A stretch of DNA of 64,000 nt from Trifolium pratense (taxonomy: Eukaryota > Streptophyta > Magnoliopsida > Fabales > Fabaceae). Shown in pieces: positions 1 to 10,178 of the stretch. The stretch is from assembly GCF_020283565.1 (NCBI RefSeq), contig NC_060061.1, forward strand, positions 40,957,362-41,021,361. The letters run 5' to 3'. How positions within the stretch are numbered: the stretch's first letter is position 1; each line of letters starts with the position of its first letter. Made by a program: the position numbers and the translations under genes. The notes beneath the pieces are model-generated. The model worked only from the letters and a program-made list of their open reading frames with translations. It did not search any database and had not been told where the DNA came from.

Positions 1-450
1 TGTTGTGTGGTTTACTCGCAAGCTTTTAAGCAAGAGTGAATCCTAGTTTCTTAGGAGTGTGTCTCCACCTGTTGTGTTTGTGGAACTGAATAGCAGCGCT
101 GTCTGTGTTGCTAAGGTGGGAATTGGGACGGGGTCTCATATCTAGGAGTTCCTAGGTAGAAGGGTCATTGGGTAGTGATTAAGTGAGAAGTTGTAAACGG
201 GTGAGTTTAGCTTCGAAGTAATACTGCTGATAGTGGACTTCATTCCTGGATTGGTATCCCCCAGAGTAGGCTTTAGGCTGAACTGGGTTAACAACTCTCG
301 TGTGTTATTTACTTTACTGTTTGTATTGTTTTATGTTATTTGCTCTGTTTATAGACAAGTGTTGGCGCACCAGTGACAACATCTGTCTACAACAGACAAG
401 TGTTGCTACACCTTGAGCAACACCTGTCCACTGTGTGCCAGGAATTTCAC
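1..450 (+). repeat. 3' part of a SIRE/Maximus-like Copia LTR (cut by left edge)
   Basis: Non-coding sequence resembling the 3' part of legume SIRE-type LTRs, with a stretch about a serine/threonine-poor non-coding leader and an ending near GCCAGGAATTTCA. This resemblance is from memory. The gag reading frame of the neighbouring Copia element loses its family resemblance at about 450, so this LTR probably belongs to an element inserted into that gag, with its body to the left of the window. The short motif GACAAGTGTTG occurs twice (about 353 and 393). The exact boundary is uncertain. Confidence 0.4.
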
Positions 451-1161
451 TTTCTTCTCACCAAAATGTTTTTTCCCAAAACTATTGTAGCTTTGGTTTT
501 TGCCTTTTGTGTTTGCCACAAAAGCACCTTCAACACTTTCTTCCAACCTTAAAGATCTTCTCTGCTCAGTAGCTTGCAAAGCATTAACAAGCTCTGCAAG
601 TGTGATTTGAGAAAAGTCCTTAGTTTCTTCGAGAGAGGATATTTTTGCTTCAAACCTCTCTGGAAGACACACTAAAATTTTTTCCACAACTCTTTGATCA
701 CTGAGATCCTCTCCTAGCAATCTGATTTGTGAAACCACCTTCGAAATTTTGTCAGAAAATTCTCTAACAGTTTCGGTTTCTTTCATTTTTAGTGCTTCAA
801 ACTCTCTTCTCAAGTTCAACACTTGCATCTTCTTTGTTCTTTCACTCCCTTGGAACTCTTCCTTCAGCTTGTCCCAAGCTTCTTTTGCAGTCTCAAGATT
901 CAAGATCTTGATAAATATATCATCATGTAAAGCTGCATGTATTATGGCAAGTGCTCTTCCTTCTTTTGCCACTTCCTCATTGTGATTTCTTATTTGAGCT
1001 ACCGTTGGGTTGTTTGGAAGAACCGGTGGGGTGCTTCCATTTTCCACAACATCCCATAAACTTTGAGCTCTCAAATAAGTTTTCATTTTTGCAGCCCACA
1101 AATGATAGTTTTCTCCTACAAACATAGGAGGTGGAGGTAAAGAACTATTGTTGGAAGCCAT
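406..1161 (-). pseudogene. Truncated Copia gag (UBN2-type), 251 codons
   Basis: Gag is the structural protein that packages Copia retrotransposon RNA. The frame opens with MASNNSSLPPPPMFVGENYH, followed by the W-x-x-K-M-x-x-Y/L pattern and the coiled helical region (LETAKEAWDKL, KILVCLPERFE) typical of the UBN2 gag family. It stops where a zinc knuckle (CX2CX4HX4C) and pol would be expected: the last dozen residues come from adjoining LTR-like DNA. The start lies 79 bases downstream of a tRNA-Met primer-binding site and an LTR, so the 5' end of the element is real and the rest is lost or displaced beyond the left edge. Not a functional gene on its own. Confidence 0.8.
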
Positions 1162-1239
1162 TTATGGTGTATAAAGGTTTTTTTTGTGAATGTTTTCTTG
1201 CTGGTTTTGTTTCCTCACAGACCCGTTAAGATCAATGAA

Positions 1240-1251
1240 GCTCTGATACCA
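1240..1251 (-). other. Copia primer-binding site
   Basis: On the minus strand the sequence reads TGGTATCAGAGC, the standard plant Copia site complementary to the 3' end of initiator tRNA-Met. It directly abuts the LTR end (CTTACA) and precedes gag, fixing the orientation of the element. Confidence 0.85.
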
Positions 1252-1645
1252 TGTAAGAAAAAACAAAGGCTATTGTAAAGTGGTGGAGAAGAAGGTTAGA
1301 GAAACTAGAAAACTAGAAAGACAATAAAGTTTTGGAGGAAGATGTTATGTTACTAATTGTTTGATGATACAAGGTACATTGTGAACTCCTATTTATAGTA
1401 GAAGGAGCAACTACATAGCTTACATGCATGAAGGCAAGTGTCAAGAGAAATACATGCAACATGACAAGTGGTAAAGAAAATACATGCATCTATACAAGTG
1501 GTAAGGGAAACTACATGCAATAATACAAGTGTGATACTTGCAACAAGCCAAGTGTATCACATACAAAATGTTATGGAGGGATCCTACAATGGATGGGCTT
1601 GGATCACAATGGATATGGGCTTAAGAAGAACATCAATTTCTAACA
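1252..1645 (-). repeat. 5' LTR of the truncated Copia element
   Basis: 394 bp bounded by TG and CA; on the minus strand it runs TGTTAG...CTTACA and is followed at once by the primer-binding site. It contains several short direct repeats of a motif like ACAAGTG(GTAA). The second LTR is not in the window. The candidate flanking target site is ATTCT (1646-1650), which cannot be checked because the other end is missing. Confidence 0.8.
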
Positions 1646-1716
1646 ATTCTGATTCGGATTATTTTCTCCTTGCACTTAATTTTCATTTCTGCGAATAAGA
1701 TTTCCATAAAGAGTTG

Positions 1717-1955
1717 TTCTTTATGATGAAGGAATATGGTATGGTTCCTAATCTTTTGACTCGTGCTGTTGTATTCGATGGTTTAGATCTTGATATTGAT
1801 ATTACAATGTTATGATTGATGGTTTGTGTAAAGATGGAAAGTTGAGTGATGCAAGGAAGGTTCTTGCGCGTCTGCTTGTTAAAGGGTTGAAATTTGATTC
1901 ACATACTTATAATATTCAAGGACCAAGGCGAGCTTGCTATGATGTTTGTATATGA
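1717..1955 (+). pseudogene. Pentatricopeptide-repeat (PPR) gene fragment
   Basis: Two frames carry PPR consensus. About 1717-1815 reads MMKEYGMVPNLLTRAVVFDG. After a frame change, 1803-1955 reads YNVMIDGLCKDGKLSDARKV and then LVKGLKFDSHTYNI, before losing similarity and stopping. PPR proteins bind organellar RNA. Here only about two repeats survive, split by a frameshift and with no start, so it is a relic. The neighbouring Copia LTR lies just upstream and may have inserted into the same relic. Confidence 0.65.
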
Positions 1956-2254
1956 AAATCCAAACTCAATTATGACAATGATGGTGTTCTAAATGGTAAT
2001 TGATTGAAGTGTTCAGAGCCGACTTTTTTGGCCAAGAGATCAGTACAATTCAATCTTAACAAAATGAAGGTATGCTTTTATTCAGAATACTATAATTATT
2101 GTAATTCCTTATATATCTTTTACTTATAATTCTATATAAATTTTAATTCATTTTTAAGTCATCGAGACATAAGAAGACAGAAACTCTAAAATGAAAGGAC
2201 ATAAAGGAAAAAATAAAGGTGAGATTCTCTGAATTTTTACGAAAAGGAATATTG

Positions 2255-2450
2255 GATTGAACCGTTGCGGCCGTTGCAGTCAAAACTCCGTTGTGTTGCG
2301 GTGAAATGCTGTTGCGTTGCGGTTGCGTTGCGGCATCACGTGTGATTTGAGTTCACACCGCAATTGCGGTCCGATGCGGTTGCAGTGCCTACCGCATCCG
2401 CAATATTGCGGCCGCATCAGGTGATGCGGTCCGCAATTTAAAACCTTGCT
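2255..2450. repeat. GC-rich repeat island, probable MITE-like sequence
   Basis: An isolated GC-rich patch in AT-rich DNA, built from many copies of GTTGCGG/CCGCAA-type words. It has palindromes such as CCGCAATTGCGG and GCGGCCGC and ends in GCGGTCCGCAATTTAAAACC. It resembles high-copy legume dispersed repeats, but no clean terminal inverted repeats could be set. Open frames inside it are composition artefacts. Confidence 0.45.
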
Positions 2451-3747
2451 TATTCTCACTTCTCTCAGACAATATTTACTATTTGCAATTTTACCTTCTG
2501 AACTCATTAGTATCCTCTGTTTTCCTTCACCATGTAAAGTGACTCATTAGTGGACTCTTAACGTTATACTTTTCTATTTTAATTACGGTTTTTCATATCT
2601 TCCATTTCGGCTATCATGAAATTGAACATCTATGATTTCAAATGAATGATTTTACAACCTTATAGACACAATTAGATCAAGGAAGCAAACTGGATCTCAT
2701 GTTATGAAAAAATACAGCTAGCTCATGCTCATATACATAGTGAGTTTAATACAATTTCACAGTCAGATCATACTCCAATATTAACAAAGCTAATGATGTT
2801 TGATGTTGAAGTTATTGGAGCCAGCCACTGAGTTTAGAAGATCAACTAAATTAGCAGTAAAAAGAAAAATAAATCCAGTGCATTCACATTAAGTATTATC
2901 ATTTTTGTTTTTATCAAAGATAATCTTTAAAACTACACAAGTCAGCTACACTAAATAGCAAAAAAAGACAAGTGTCAATCTCTAAGCACCTCCACATAGG
3001 ATTTTATCTTTCATTATATTCCAAAATTTTTACCTTAATTAGGCAATGTTTTCAAATTTGGAGTTGGAGGGAAAAATTAGTGAAGGAATGATGAAAGGGC
3101 CTTCATATGGACCGGAAATGCAAGGCCCATGTTATGTAAGCCCAAAACGCCTGGAAAAAAAAAAACTCGGTGGCAGAGCAAAGCATTGATGAGTCCTTTT
3201 CTTTCTCTGCGATGTTTTCCTCTTCTGGCAAACAACTGAGCAATGTTTTACCCAAAAATAAAACAAAATCCCAAATTGATGCAACCTTCTTCACGGGTTT
3301 GAAATTCAAATTCAAACCCTTCCACCTCATTCAAACATAAACCGAATCTGGCTTTCAATTTTTGCTTCTTTACGTATACCCTTTATCCAATGTTGAAATT
3401 TGCTATATCGGTGCTTCATGAAAAACCCAAATGCAGATTTCAGAATTTGGCTCTGAGGAAAGCAAATTTTCCCTCCAACATGGGTTTGTCTCAACGCATA
3501 ACCCTAAGGTAATTTTGGATTCCAAATCTCCCGCCTTCATTATTATTGGTTTTATCATTTTTTTTATTGTTTTTAGGGTTTCTGTGTTCTTGCTATTTAA
3601 AGTGTTGGTTGTTCATTCAGACATTTGCACCGCAGCCAAAATATTTGCCTGCCTTTCGCCTTTATGTCTTTTTAATCAAAAAAATTGTTAGAGCAAAAAT
3701 TATATCTTATTTTAGATAAACAAATTTATAATTTTCTGATTTTCAAT
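2451..3747. other. Intergenic stretch upstream of the RPA-like gene
   Basis: No convincing gene. A short segment near 2965-2995 (GTCAATCTCTAAGCACC) resembles a word inside the 508-bp tandem repeats at 8.3-9.8 kb. If the block is one large Helitron, its 5' TC terminus should lie here or further left, but I could not identify it. Confidence 0.4.
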
Positions 3748-6739
3748 ATGGCTTTGACTGTTGATAATCGTAACATGTTTTCAAACATTGATGAGATCAA
3801 TTCTGATAGATCAACTTGGAATTTGCAAGCAAAGATCATAAGACTTTGGCAAGTGAGTGATTTTAATCGAGCTAATGTTCCTTTTTCTGTTGAAATGGTG
3901 TTGATGGATTCAGATGGTGCTAAGATTCATGCCACTATAAAAAAAACTCTTATTTACAAGTTTAAACATGATTTAATTGAGGGAAAAGTGTATTCTTTTG
4001 AAAATCTTGGTGTGGCTTCCAATAATGGAGGTTATAGGACCACACATCATCCATACAAACTGAACTTCCAGTTTGGCTCATTTGTTCAAAGGTTGTCAAA
4101 TTGTGACATTGTGAAATCTCCATTTACCTTTGTTCCAATTGCTGAAATTGTTGGTGGTTTATATGACACTGATTTCTTAGTTGGTGAGTTTTATTATATT
4201 TTTTTATTTTTATTATTTAAAGTGTTTATTTATTTGATAACAAAAATTTGTTTGATTAACTTTATGTCAGATGTAATTGGTTTCTTAACCGAGATTGGCC
4301 AGGAACGTGAAATAACTAATCAAAATGGTAGCACAACAAAGCTGAATGTCATTTCCTTGGAAGCCGATGGGTATGTTATTTACCTTTGTGTTGACTTTCA
4401 TTTGAGAACCTCATTTCTTTATACAAATTTTTGTTCATTACTTTAGGCATAAGCTTCAGTGTACACTTTTTGGTCCATATGTTGATGAACTGAATACCTT
4501 TGTTGGAGCTGGTGATCTAAACAATGCTGTGGTCATTGTTCAGCTTGCAAAAGCTAAGACCTTCCAAGGTTGAGATTTACAAATCACTTTATTTATTTTC
4601 AATCATGTTATAATGACCACTTTTTTCTGAATATGTATATGTTGTTTGATTTTAAATCTGAAGTTATTGATTGGCAATTTGTAGACAAGATACACATACA
4701 GAATTGCATGAATTGTTCTGTTTTGCTATTTAACCCAAATTGTGAAGAAAGTCAGACCTTTAGGGCAAGGTGCGTGTTAATCGAATTAAACTTAGTTTAT
4801 TTTTTTCTTATTTTACTTTAATAAGATTATTTTTATATAAACATATGTAGTGACTTCAGTTAAATTTCATGTTGTTTATTAGTATCAGTGATTCCGACGA
4901 GAATCCTTCTCCATTGACCTTTACTCAACTCAGTAACGAGCCAACTGTATCCCCACTTGATGAGTTTCTGTACAATACTCCCAGGGCAACATTGCAAGAT
5001 CTCAAGGATGCTACAAAGGTAAGAATTTAAACTACTTCATATGGAATAGAGTGTTTTTTATGAATATGCAGAAGCTTTTTATTGACCTACTGCTTATTTG
5101 TTTGTAGGAATCATCACATGTTGTATGTGCTACTGTGAAGAGGATTTTAAATCCTGATAGTTATTGGTATACATCGTGTTTTTGCGGTAAAGGTGTTATA
5201 CCAGATTCAAATTTATGGTTTTGTGAAAAGTGTAATAGGCATGTTCCAAAGGTTGTTCCTAGGTAATAATATATGAAAATTGCTAATTTATAATGTGGTT
5301 TATTTAGGGTTAATTTCTTTTTTATTTATGTTCTATTATTAACTATTTTATTGCACTTCAGGTTTTGTGTCAAACTCCGAGTCATTGATGATACTGATTC
5401 TGCCACTTTAGTTGTTTTTGACAAAGAAGCAAGTGGGATATTTAATATGTCTTGTGCCGATATGCTTCAACTTGGCGATGCTGTATGCTTCTTTGTTAAT
5501 TAATTTGTTTATTTTATTACTTAAATATCATTTGACTTGCAAATATAAATTATTAATATCATTATTTTATTACAGGATAATGATGGTGAGGGGATTGTGC
5601 CACCTCCGATTGATGACTCATTGGTTAATCAAACTTGGCTTTTTAAGGTTGAAGCTAAACCTTCTCAAAATCCACGATTTGAACAATCTTTTCGTGTTAG
5701 GAAGATTTGTACCGATGAGGCTATCATTAAGCAGTTTAAGGACAAGTGGGATATTGAGGATGCTCTACGTACTAAAAAAAGAAATGTAATACTTTTTCTT
5801 ATTACCCTAATTATTAAACATTAAAACATTTATTGTCTATCGTGTTTTATAACGCCTATGACTTTGACTTTTGTAGGAGGGTGGTTCTTTGAGTACTCTG
5901 CTTGATAAAGGGAAAGATGTTTATGTTGGTGGTACCTCAAATGTACTTTCTCAGGTAACAATATAAATTTATGCATTTATTTATAATTATAATGTATGCT
6001 ATCAATCATACAGAATTGCATTCATATTTTAGGATTTTAGGGTTCTGTATACATGACAAATAAAAGTTATAGACCATTATTAGTTTCATAAGTCAATCTT
6101 AATATGCACTTTGGTACAGTAACCTGATAGTAATGTTTTACGTTGTTAACATTTAGTTTGGTCAGATGGATGCCTTATTTTATTGATGTTGTTTAGGAAT
6201 GTCAAAACTTTAGTGGGGATTCTGATAAGGGAAAGGGTCTGATTGTCGATGGAACACCTGTTGAAGTTTCACAAAATTTGATGCTGAAATTTTCAGAATC
6301 TGTTGTAAATCTTGACGATGATTCTGTTAATACTCCTTTTTCTGTTAAGTCAATGACATCTGGAAAGAAGCAATTGACATCTGCTTCTGCTGTTAACCCA
6401 ATGACCTCTGCATTGGCTGTGAAGCCAAATACCTCTGTTATTGATGTGAATGAGACGACCTCTGTTGCTGCTGTGAAGCCAATTCTCTCCGCCGGTCCTG
6501 TGAAGGCAACTACCTCTGCTGTGTTTACTCAACAATCTGCTTCTGCTGTCAAACCTCTGAACTCTGCTTCTGCTGATGATGTGAGCCTGAAATCTTCAGC
6601 CTCTGCTAGGCTATGTGGACAGCGCAAGAAGCCCGTGGCAAAGAGAGTGTCCCCTCAACATGAAGATCAAACAGCTGAAGATGACAATGCTCCTATCAAG
6701 TTATTGAAGAGGGCAATCAAGATTGAGAAGATCCCTTAA
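3748..6739 (+). CDS. Replication protein A 70-kDa-like (OB-fold, DUF223-type), Helitron-associated
   Basis: Predicted single-stranded-DNA-binding protein of about 661 residues. Ten exons fit GT-AG splicing with consistent phase: 3748-4183, 4271-4370, 4447-4568, 4685-4769, 4883-5018, 5108-5262, 5362-5482, 5576-5785, 5877-5954, 6197-6739. The N-terminal OB fold includes WNLQAKIIRLWQVSDF; the second OB fold contains KLQCTLFGPYVDEL and a DUF223-like VLLFNPNCEE. A C4 zinc-finger-like stretch follows (CFCGK...WFCEKCNRH), as in the third domain of RPA1. The last exon is low-complexity, with degenerate TSA.AVKP repeats and a basic tail. The coding total (1,986 nt) is a multiple of three with no internal stop, so the gene looks intact. 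Plant Helitrons commonly carry RPA1-like genes beside Rep/helicase; this one is on the same strand 10 kb upstream. A host RPA paralog is less likely given the context. Confidence 0.8.
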
Positions 6740-6821
6740 GCTGAAGGTGTTAGAATTAATGTTATGTTAGTATTATTAATATTATGATTAGGTTGAAATA
6801 ACTTTATCTGTTGTAATTTGT

Positions 6822-6985
6822 CCCAGTGGCAGTGGGCTTAAGTACTGTTGTTTTGTGGCCCAGTGGCAGTAGGCCTTTAAGTAGGGAAAATGTTAAAATT
6901 TGAGCTTGACTCATTATCTGGTGTGTTTTAATTAGCTACTCTATGGTTGGTTGATGACTTTTGTAATCAGGTCCAGTGGCAGTGG
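6822..6985 (+). repeat. Three CAGTGGCAGT hairpin units in the 3' region of the RPA-like gene
   Basis: Copies at about 6822-6835, 6859-6872 and 6972-6985 share the core CCAGTGGCAGT. Each is flanked by short complementary arms (CCCA/TGGG, GGCC/GGCC, GGNCC/GGNCC), so each could fold with the same GTGGCAG loop. They fall 80-250 bases after the stop codon. Function unknown. Confidence 0.5.
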
Positions 6986-7205
6986 TCCTTTACTATTTGC
7001 AATTTATATTATTATCTAACTTTCCGTATATCCCTTTATGTTATTACTTCACATAGTTATTCCAAAATTAAGGCATTGTCAAACAAAAAGTTTGGTGGCA
7101 TATTAATTATTTGATGGTCAAATGTTAATTTTCCCAACCTCCTACATTAAATAAGCTGTACCAACCTTCAACTGCACATTATGTCATGAGACTAACACAT
7201 AGATC

Positions 7206-7213
7206 TATATAAG
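7206..7213 (+). promoter_or_regulatory. Candidate TATA box of the first B3-like gene
   Basis: TATATAAG lies 74-81 bases before the chosen ATG at 7287, a usual plant distance. The assignment rests on motif and spacing only. Confidence 0.4.
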
Positions 7214-7286
7214 AGGAAGATTGAAGTTCCATATCTACTACATTGTTTTATGTTTAATAGTTTTATACTGCCTTTTGCAAGCATAC

Positions 7287-8180
7287 ATGGCTACAGGTTC
7301 TCATGAAGATATCAATACAATTATGGCTAGCAGGTTACAAAAGTGTATATTGACTACAATACATGTCAAAGATGTTGTAAGTGTTAATTTCTCTTAGTTT
7401 TTGTCTTTTGTTTTTTTTTTTTTCATAGTTCCATTCAATTTATCAGTACTTTCATCCTTTATTATTGCAGCCATTTGGTGAGATTGATCCTTTGTTTGCT
7501 CATAAGTACTTTCATGAGTTGGGTCGAGTTTGGAAAGTTTATGCAGGGAATGACTTACATTTCCTTAGTTGGAATCAATCTCTTCAACAACCTCTAATAA
7601 CAGATGGCTGGACAAAGCTACGTGAACACTTTAACTTGCAGGGAATATATCATGAAATTAACTTCGTTTATTATGGTGATAGTATGTTTTACATGTTGCT
7701 TCCTTCGACAGAATCATGCCCAACTAATGAATTCCCTTCATTTCACTCCCTATCCACTAAAGTCCCTGAACCACTAACTTTTGAGATTGTTTTAAAAGAT
7801 AACTCAAATGGATTCAGAGAAGAATTAGTTAAGTATTTTAGTGTTAGTAACTATTTTGATTAATATTACTTTTTCATATTAGTCAACAACATTTTCCTAA
7901 CTCTGTCAACTATGCTATGCAGATCTTCGACAAGTGGTTAGGCGACTATATAACATCTTTTCATAATTATTTAGTGCTTCAAGGTCCCGTCGAGGAATCT
8001 CCTTTGGCTGAAATTATTCAAACACCGGGTCGGAATGGAGTCCGGAAAATGGAGTATCAAGCATGGTCTAAATTCTGCATGGATAATTACCTTTCAGCTG
8101 GAGATCGTCTAAAGTTTACTTTTTACAATATTGCAAAGAGCAACAGAGTTGATGTTGATGTTGTTAGAGTTGTTATATAA
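7287..8180 (+). CDS. B3-domain-like DNA-binding protein (B3-like gene 1)
   Basis: Three exons (7287-7376, 7471-7827, 7923-8180) give 705 nt in phase, about 234 residues. The first B3-like half contains PLFAHKYFHELG and GWTKLREHFNLQGIYHEINF, matching the B3 signature of a Trp/Phe pair before an acidic or glycine turn and a beta strand. The second half ends in SKFCMDNYLSAGDRLKFTFY, again the closing B3 pattern (W/F..F...L..GD.L.F). B3 domains bind DNA in plant-specific transcription factors such as the REM group. The start is the first ATG after a TATA-like box. It lies 0.5 kb downstream of the RPA-like gene on the same strand. It is divergent, so a host REM-like gene or a transposon cargo gene are both possible. 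Confidence 0.65.
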
Positions 8181-8318
8181 TCCAACTATCAACATATGGA
8201 ACAATGGTTTATGTTAATTTATTTTTACCTGTACTAATGACTACTACAACTGTAGTGAATTTCATGTTAGTTATTATGTCTTATTGTTATTATTTGTCTT
8301 GGTATTTTTTCGGTTAAT

Positions 8319-9775
8319 CTTTGACAGGTTTAAAACATAAAGATAAGGATATAGCTAAAACCAACTTATGGCGGCAAATATTATGTATGTAGATCGCTCC
8401 ATTAAGCCAACCCATTATGACTATACATAGGATCACCGTATTCATTATACATATACATGACATTTTTTCATTACTATATTCATTAGTTACAATAGAAAAG
8501 GTTGCAGTCTTATTTATCCATCCGGATTTGAAACTTATTGATCACTGTTAGATTTAAAATTAAAATTTTCTACCCATTTTTATTGACCGATGTAAAACAT
8601 AAAGAATACCTCTAAGATATTTTTTCTATCAAATTTTGTTTCAGTCTTATTAAAAATACGGCATTTGTCAATCTCTAAGGCAGTCCACATACCTCTAACA
8701 TATACATAATATTTCTTCATTACAATTTTCATCGCATAAGCATCTCAGGGTTGCATTATTATTTATCCATCCGGAAGTTAAACTTATTGCTCATTGTTAT
8801 ATGTGATTGATTTTTCTATCCAATTTTGTTGACAGATTTAAAACATAAATAAAGGGATATAGCTAAAACCAACTTATGGCGGCAAATATTATGTATGTAG
8901 ATCGCTCCATTAAGCCAACCCATTATGACTATACATAGGATCACCGTATTCATTATACATATACATGACATTTTTTCATTACTATATTCATTAGTTACAA
9001 TAGAAAAGGTTGCAGTCTTATTTATCCATCCGGATTTGAAACTTATTGATCACTGTTAGATTTAAAATTAAAATTTTCTACCCATTTTTATTGACCGATG
9101 TAAAACATAAAGAATACCTGTAAGATATTTTTTCTATCAAATTTTGTTTCAGTCTTATTAAAAATATGGCATTTGTCAATCTCTAAGGCAGTCCACATAC
9201 CTCTAACATATACATAATATTTCTTCATTACAATTTTCATCGCATAAGCATCTCAGGGTTGCATTATTATTTATCCATCCGGAAGTTAAACTTATTGCTC
9301 ATTGTTATATGTGATTGATTTTTCTATCCAATTTTGTTGACAGATTTAAAACATAAATAAAGGGATATAGCTAAAACCAACTTATGGCGGCAAATATTAT
9401 GTATGTAGATCGGTCCATTAAGCCAACCCATTATGACTATACATAGGATCACCGTATTCATTATACATATACATGACATTTTTTCATTACTATATTCATT
9501 AGTTACAATAGAAACTTGGATGGTAATCTTTATCCATCCAGTTATGAAACTTATTGATCACTATTAGATTTAAAATGAAAATTTTCTACCCATTTTTATT
9601 CACCGATGTAAAACATAAAGAATATCTCTAACATATTTTTTCTATCAAATTATGTTTCAGTCTTATTAAATATACGTTATCTGTCAATCTCTAAGGCAAT
9701 CCACATATCAACTCAACGTTCAAACTTATTGGTCACTGTTATATGGGAGTCATTTTTTTAGACAAGTTGCCTGAA
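8319..9775. repeat. 508-bp tandem repeat, two full copies plus a partial third
   Basis: The landmark ATAGCTAAAACCAACTTATG starts at 8351, 8859 and 9367, exactly 508 bp apart each time. Copies 1 and 2 are almost identical. The third diverges after about 9515 and ends near 9775. No ORF of note lies inside. Each unit itself contains two related sub-blocks (for example the TTATCCATCCGGA motif twice), suggesting an older internal duplication. Confidence 0.9.
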
Positions 9776-10178
9776 ATAAATTATCGCGGTTTCCGGCCAT
9801 TAAGCCAACCCATACAAACACTATGTTTAAACAAATATTACTAATTTCAACCCAAATAAAACATATAAAAGTAAAAATACTCTTGATATAATAGCCGTCT
9901 GGGGGGTGCAAGTATCAAGAGAATACAACGATGGAGCAACGGACTATACGAAGAAGCCTAAAATGGGTCTTAAGATCCACAACCCATTTGTATTGTCCTC
10001 ATTGACATACACTAACATCATCGATATTGACTTTGTTTGAAACAAACAACCACAACCCTATCCATTCATCTTTCTCCTTACCATGAGGACCACTCTATTC
10101 CATCCAATCTCCTTCAAAGTCAAGCTTGAGTAACGATATTCACTCACTCCTTCAAATCGTATCCGTTCAATTTCGATA
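9776..10178. other. Upstream region of B3-like gene 2
   Basis: Contains sequence also found upstream of B3-like gene 5 (near 25.1 kb), notably the stretch TTCAAATC-TATCCGTTCA just before the ATG. This indicates that the two genes were duplicated together with at least a short promoter-proximal region. No gene seen. Confidence 0.5.

Noticed and set aside
2131..2160. TCTATATAAATTTTAATTC as 5' end of the large Helitron
   Set aside because: It resembles Helitron starts, but the preceding base is T rather than A and nothing else supports it.
3103..3330. Minus-strand ORF upstream of the RPA-like gene
   Set aside because: No domain, no homology recalled, and poly-A/T tracts inside.
8319..9775. CRISPR-like array
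   Set aside because: The repeat unit is 508 bp with no spacers, and the DNA is eukaryotic.
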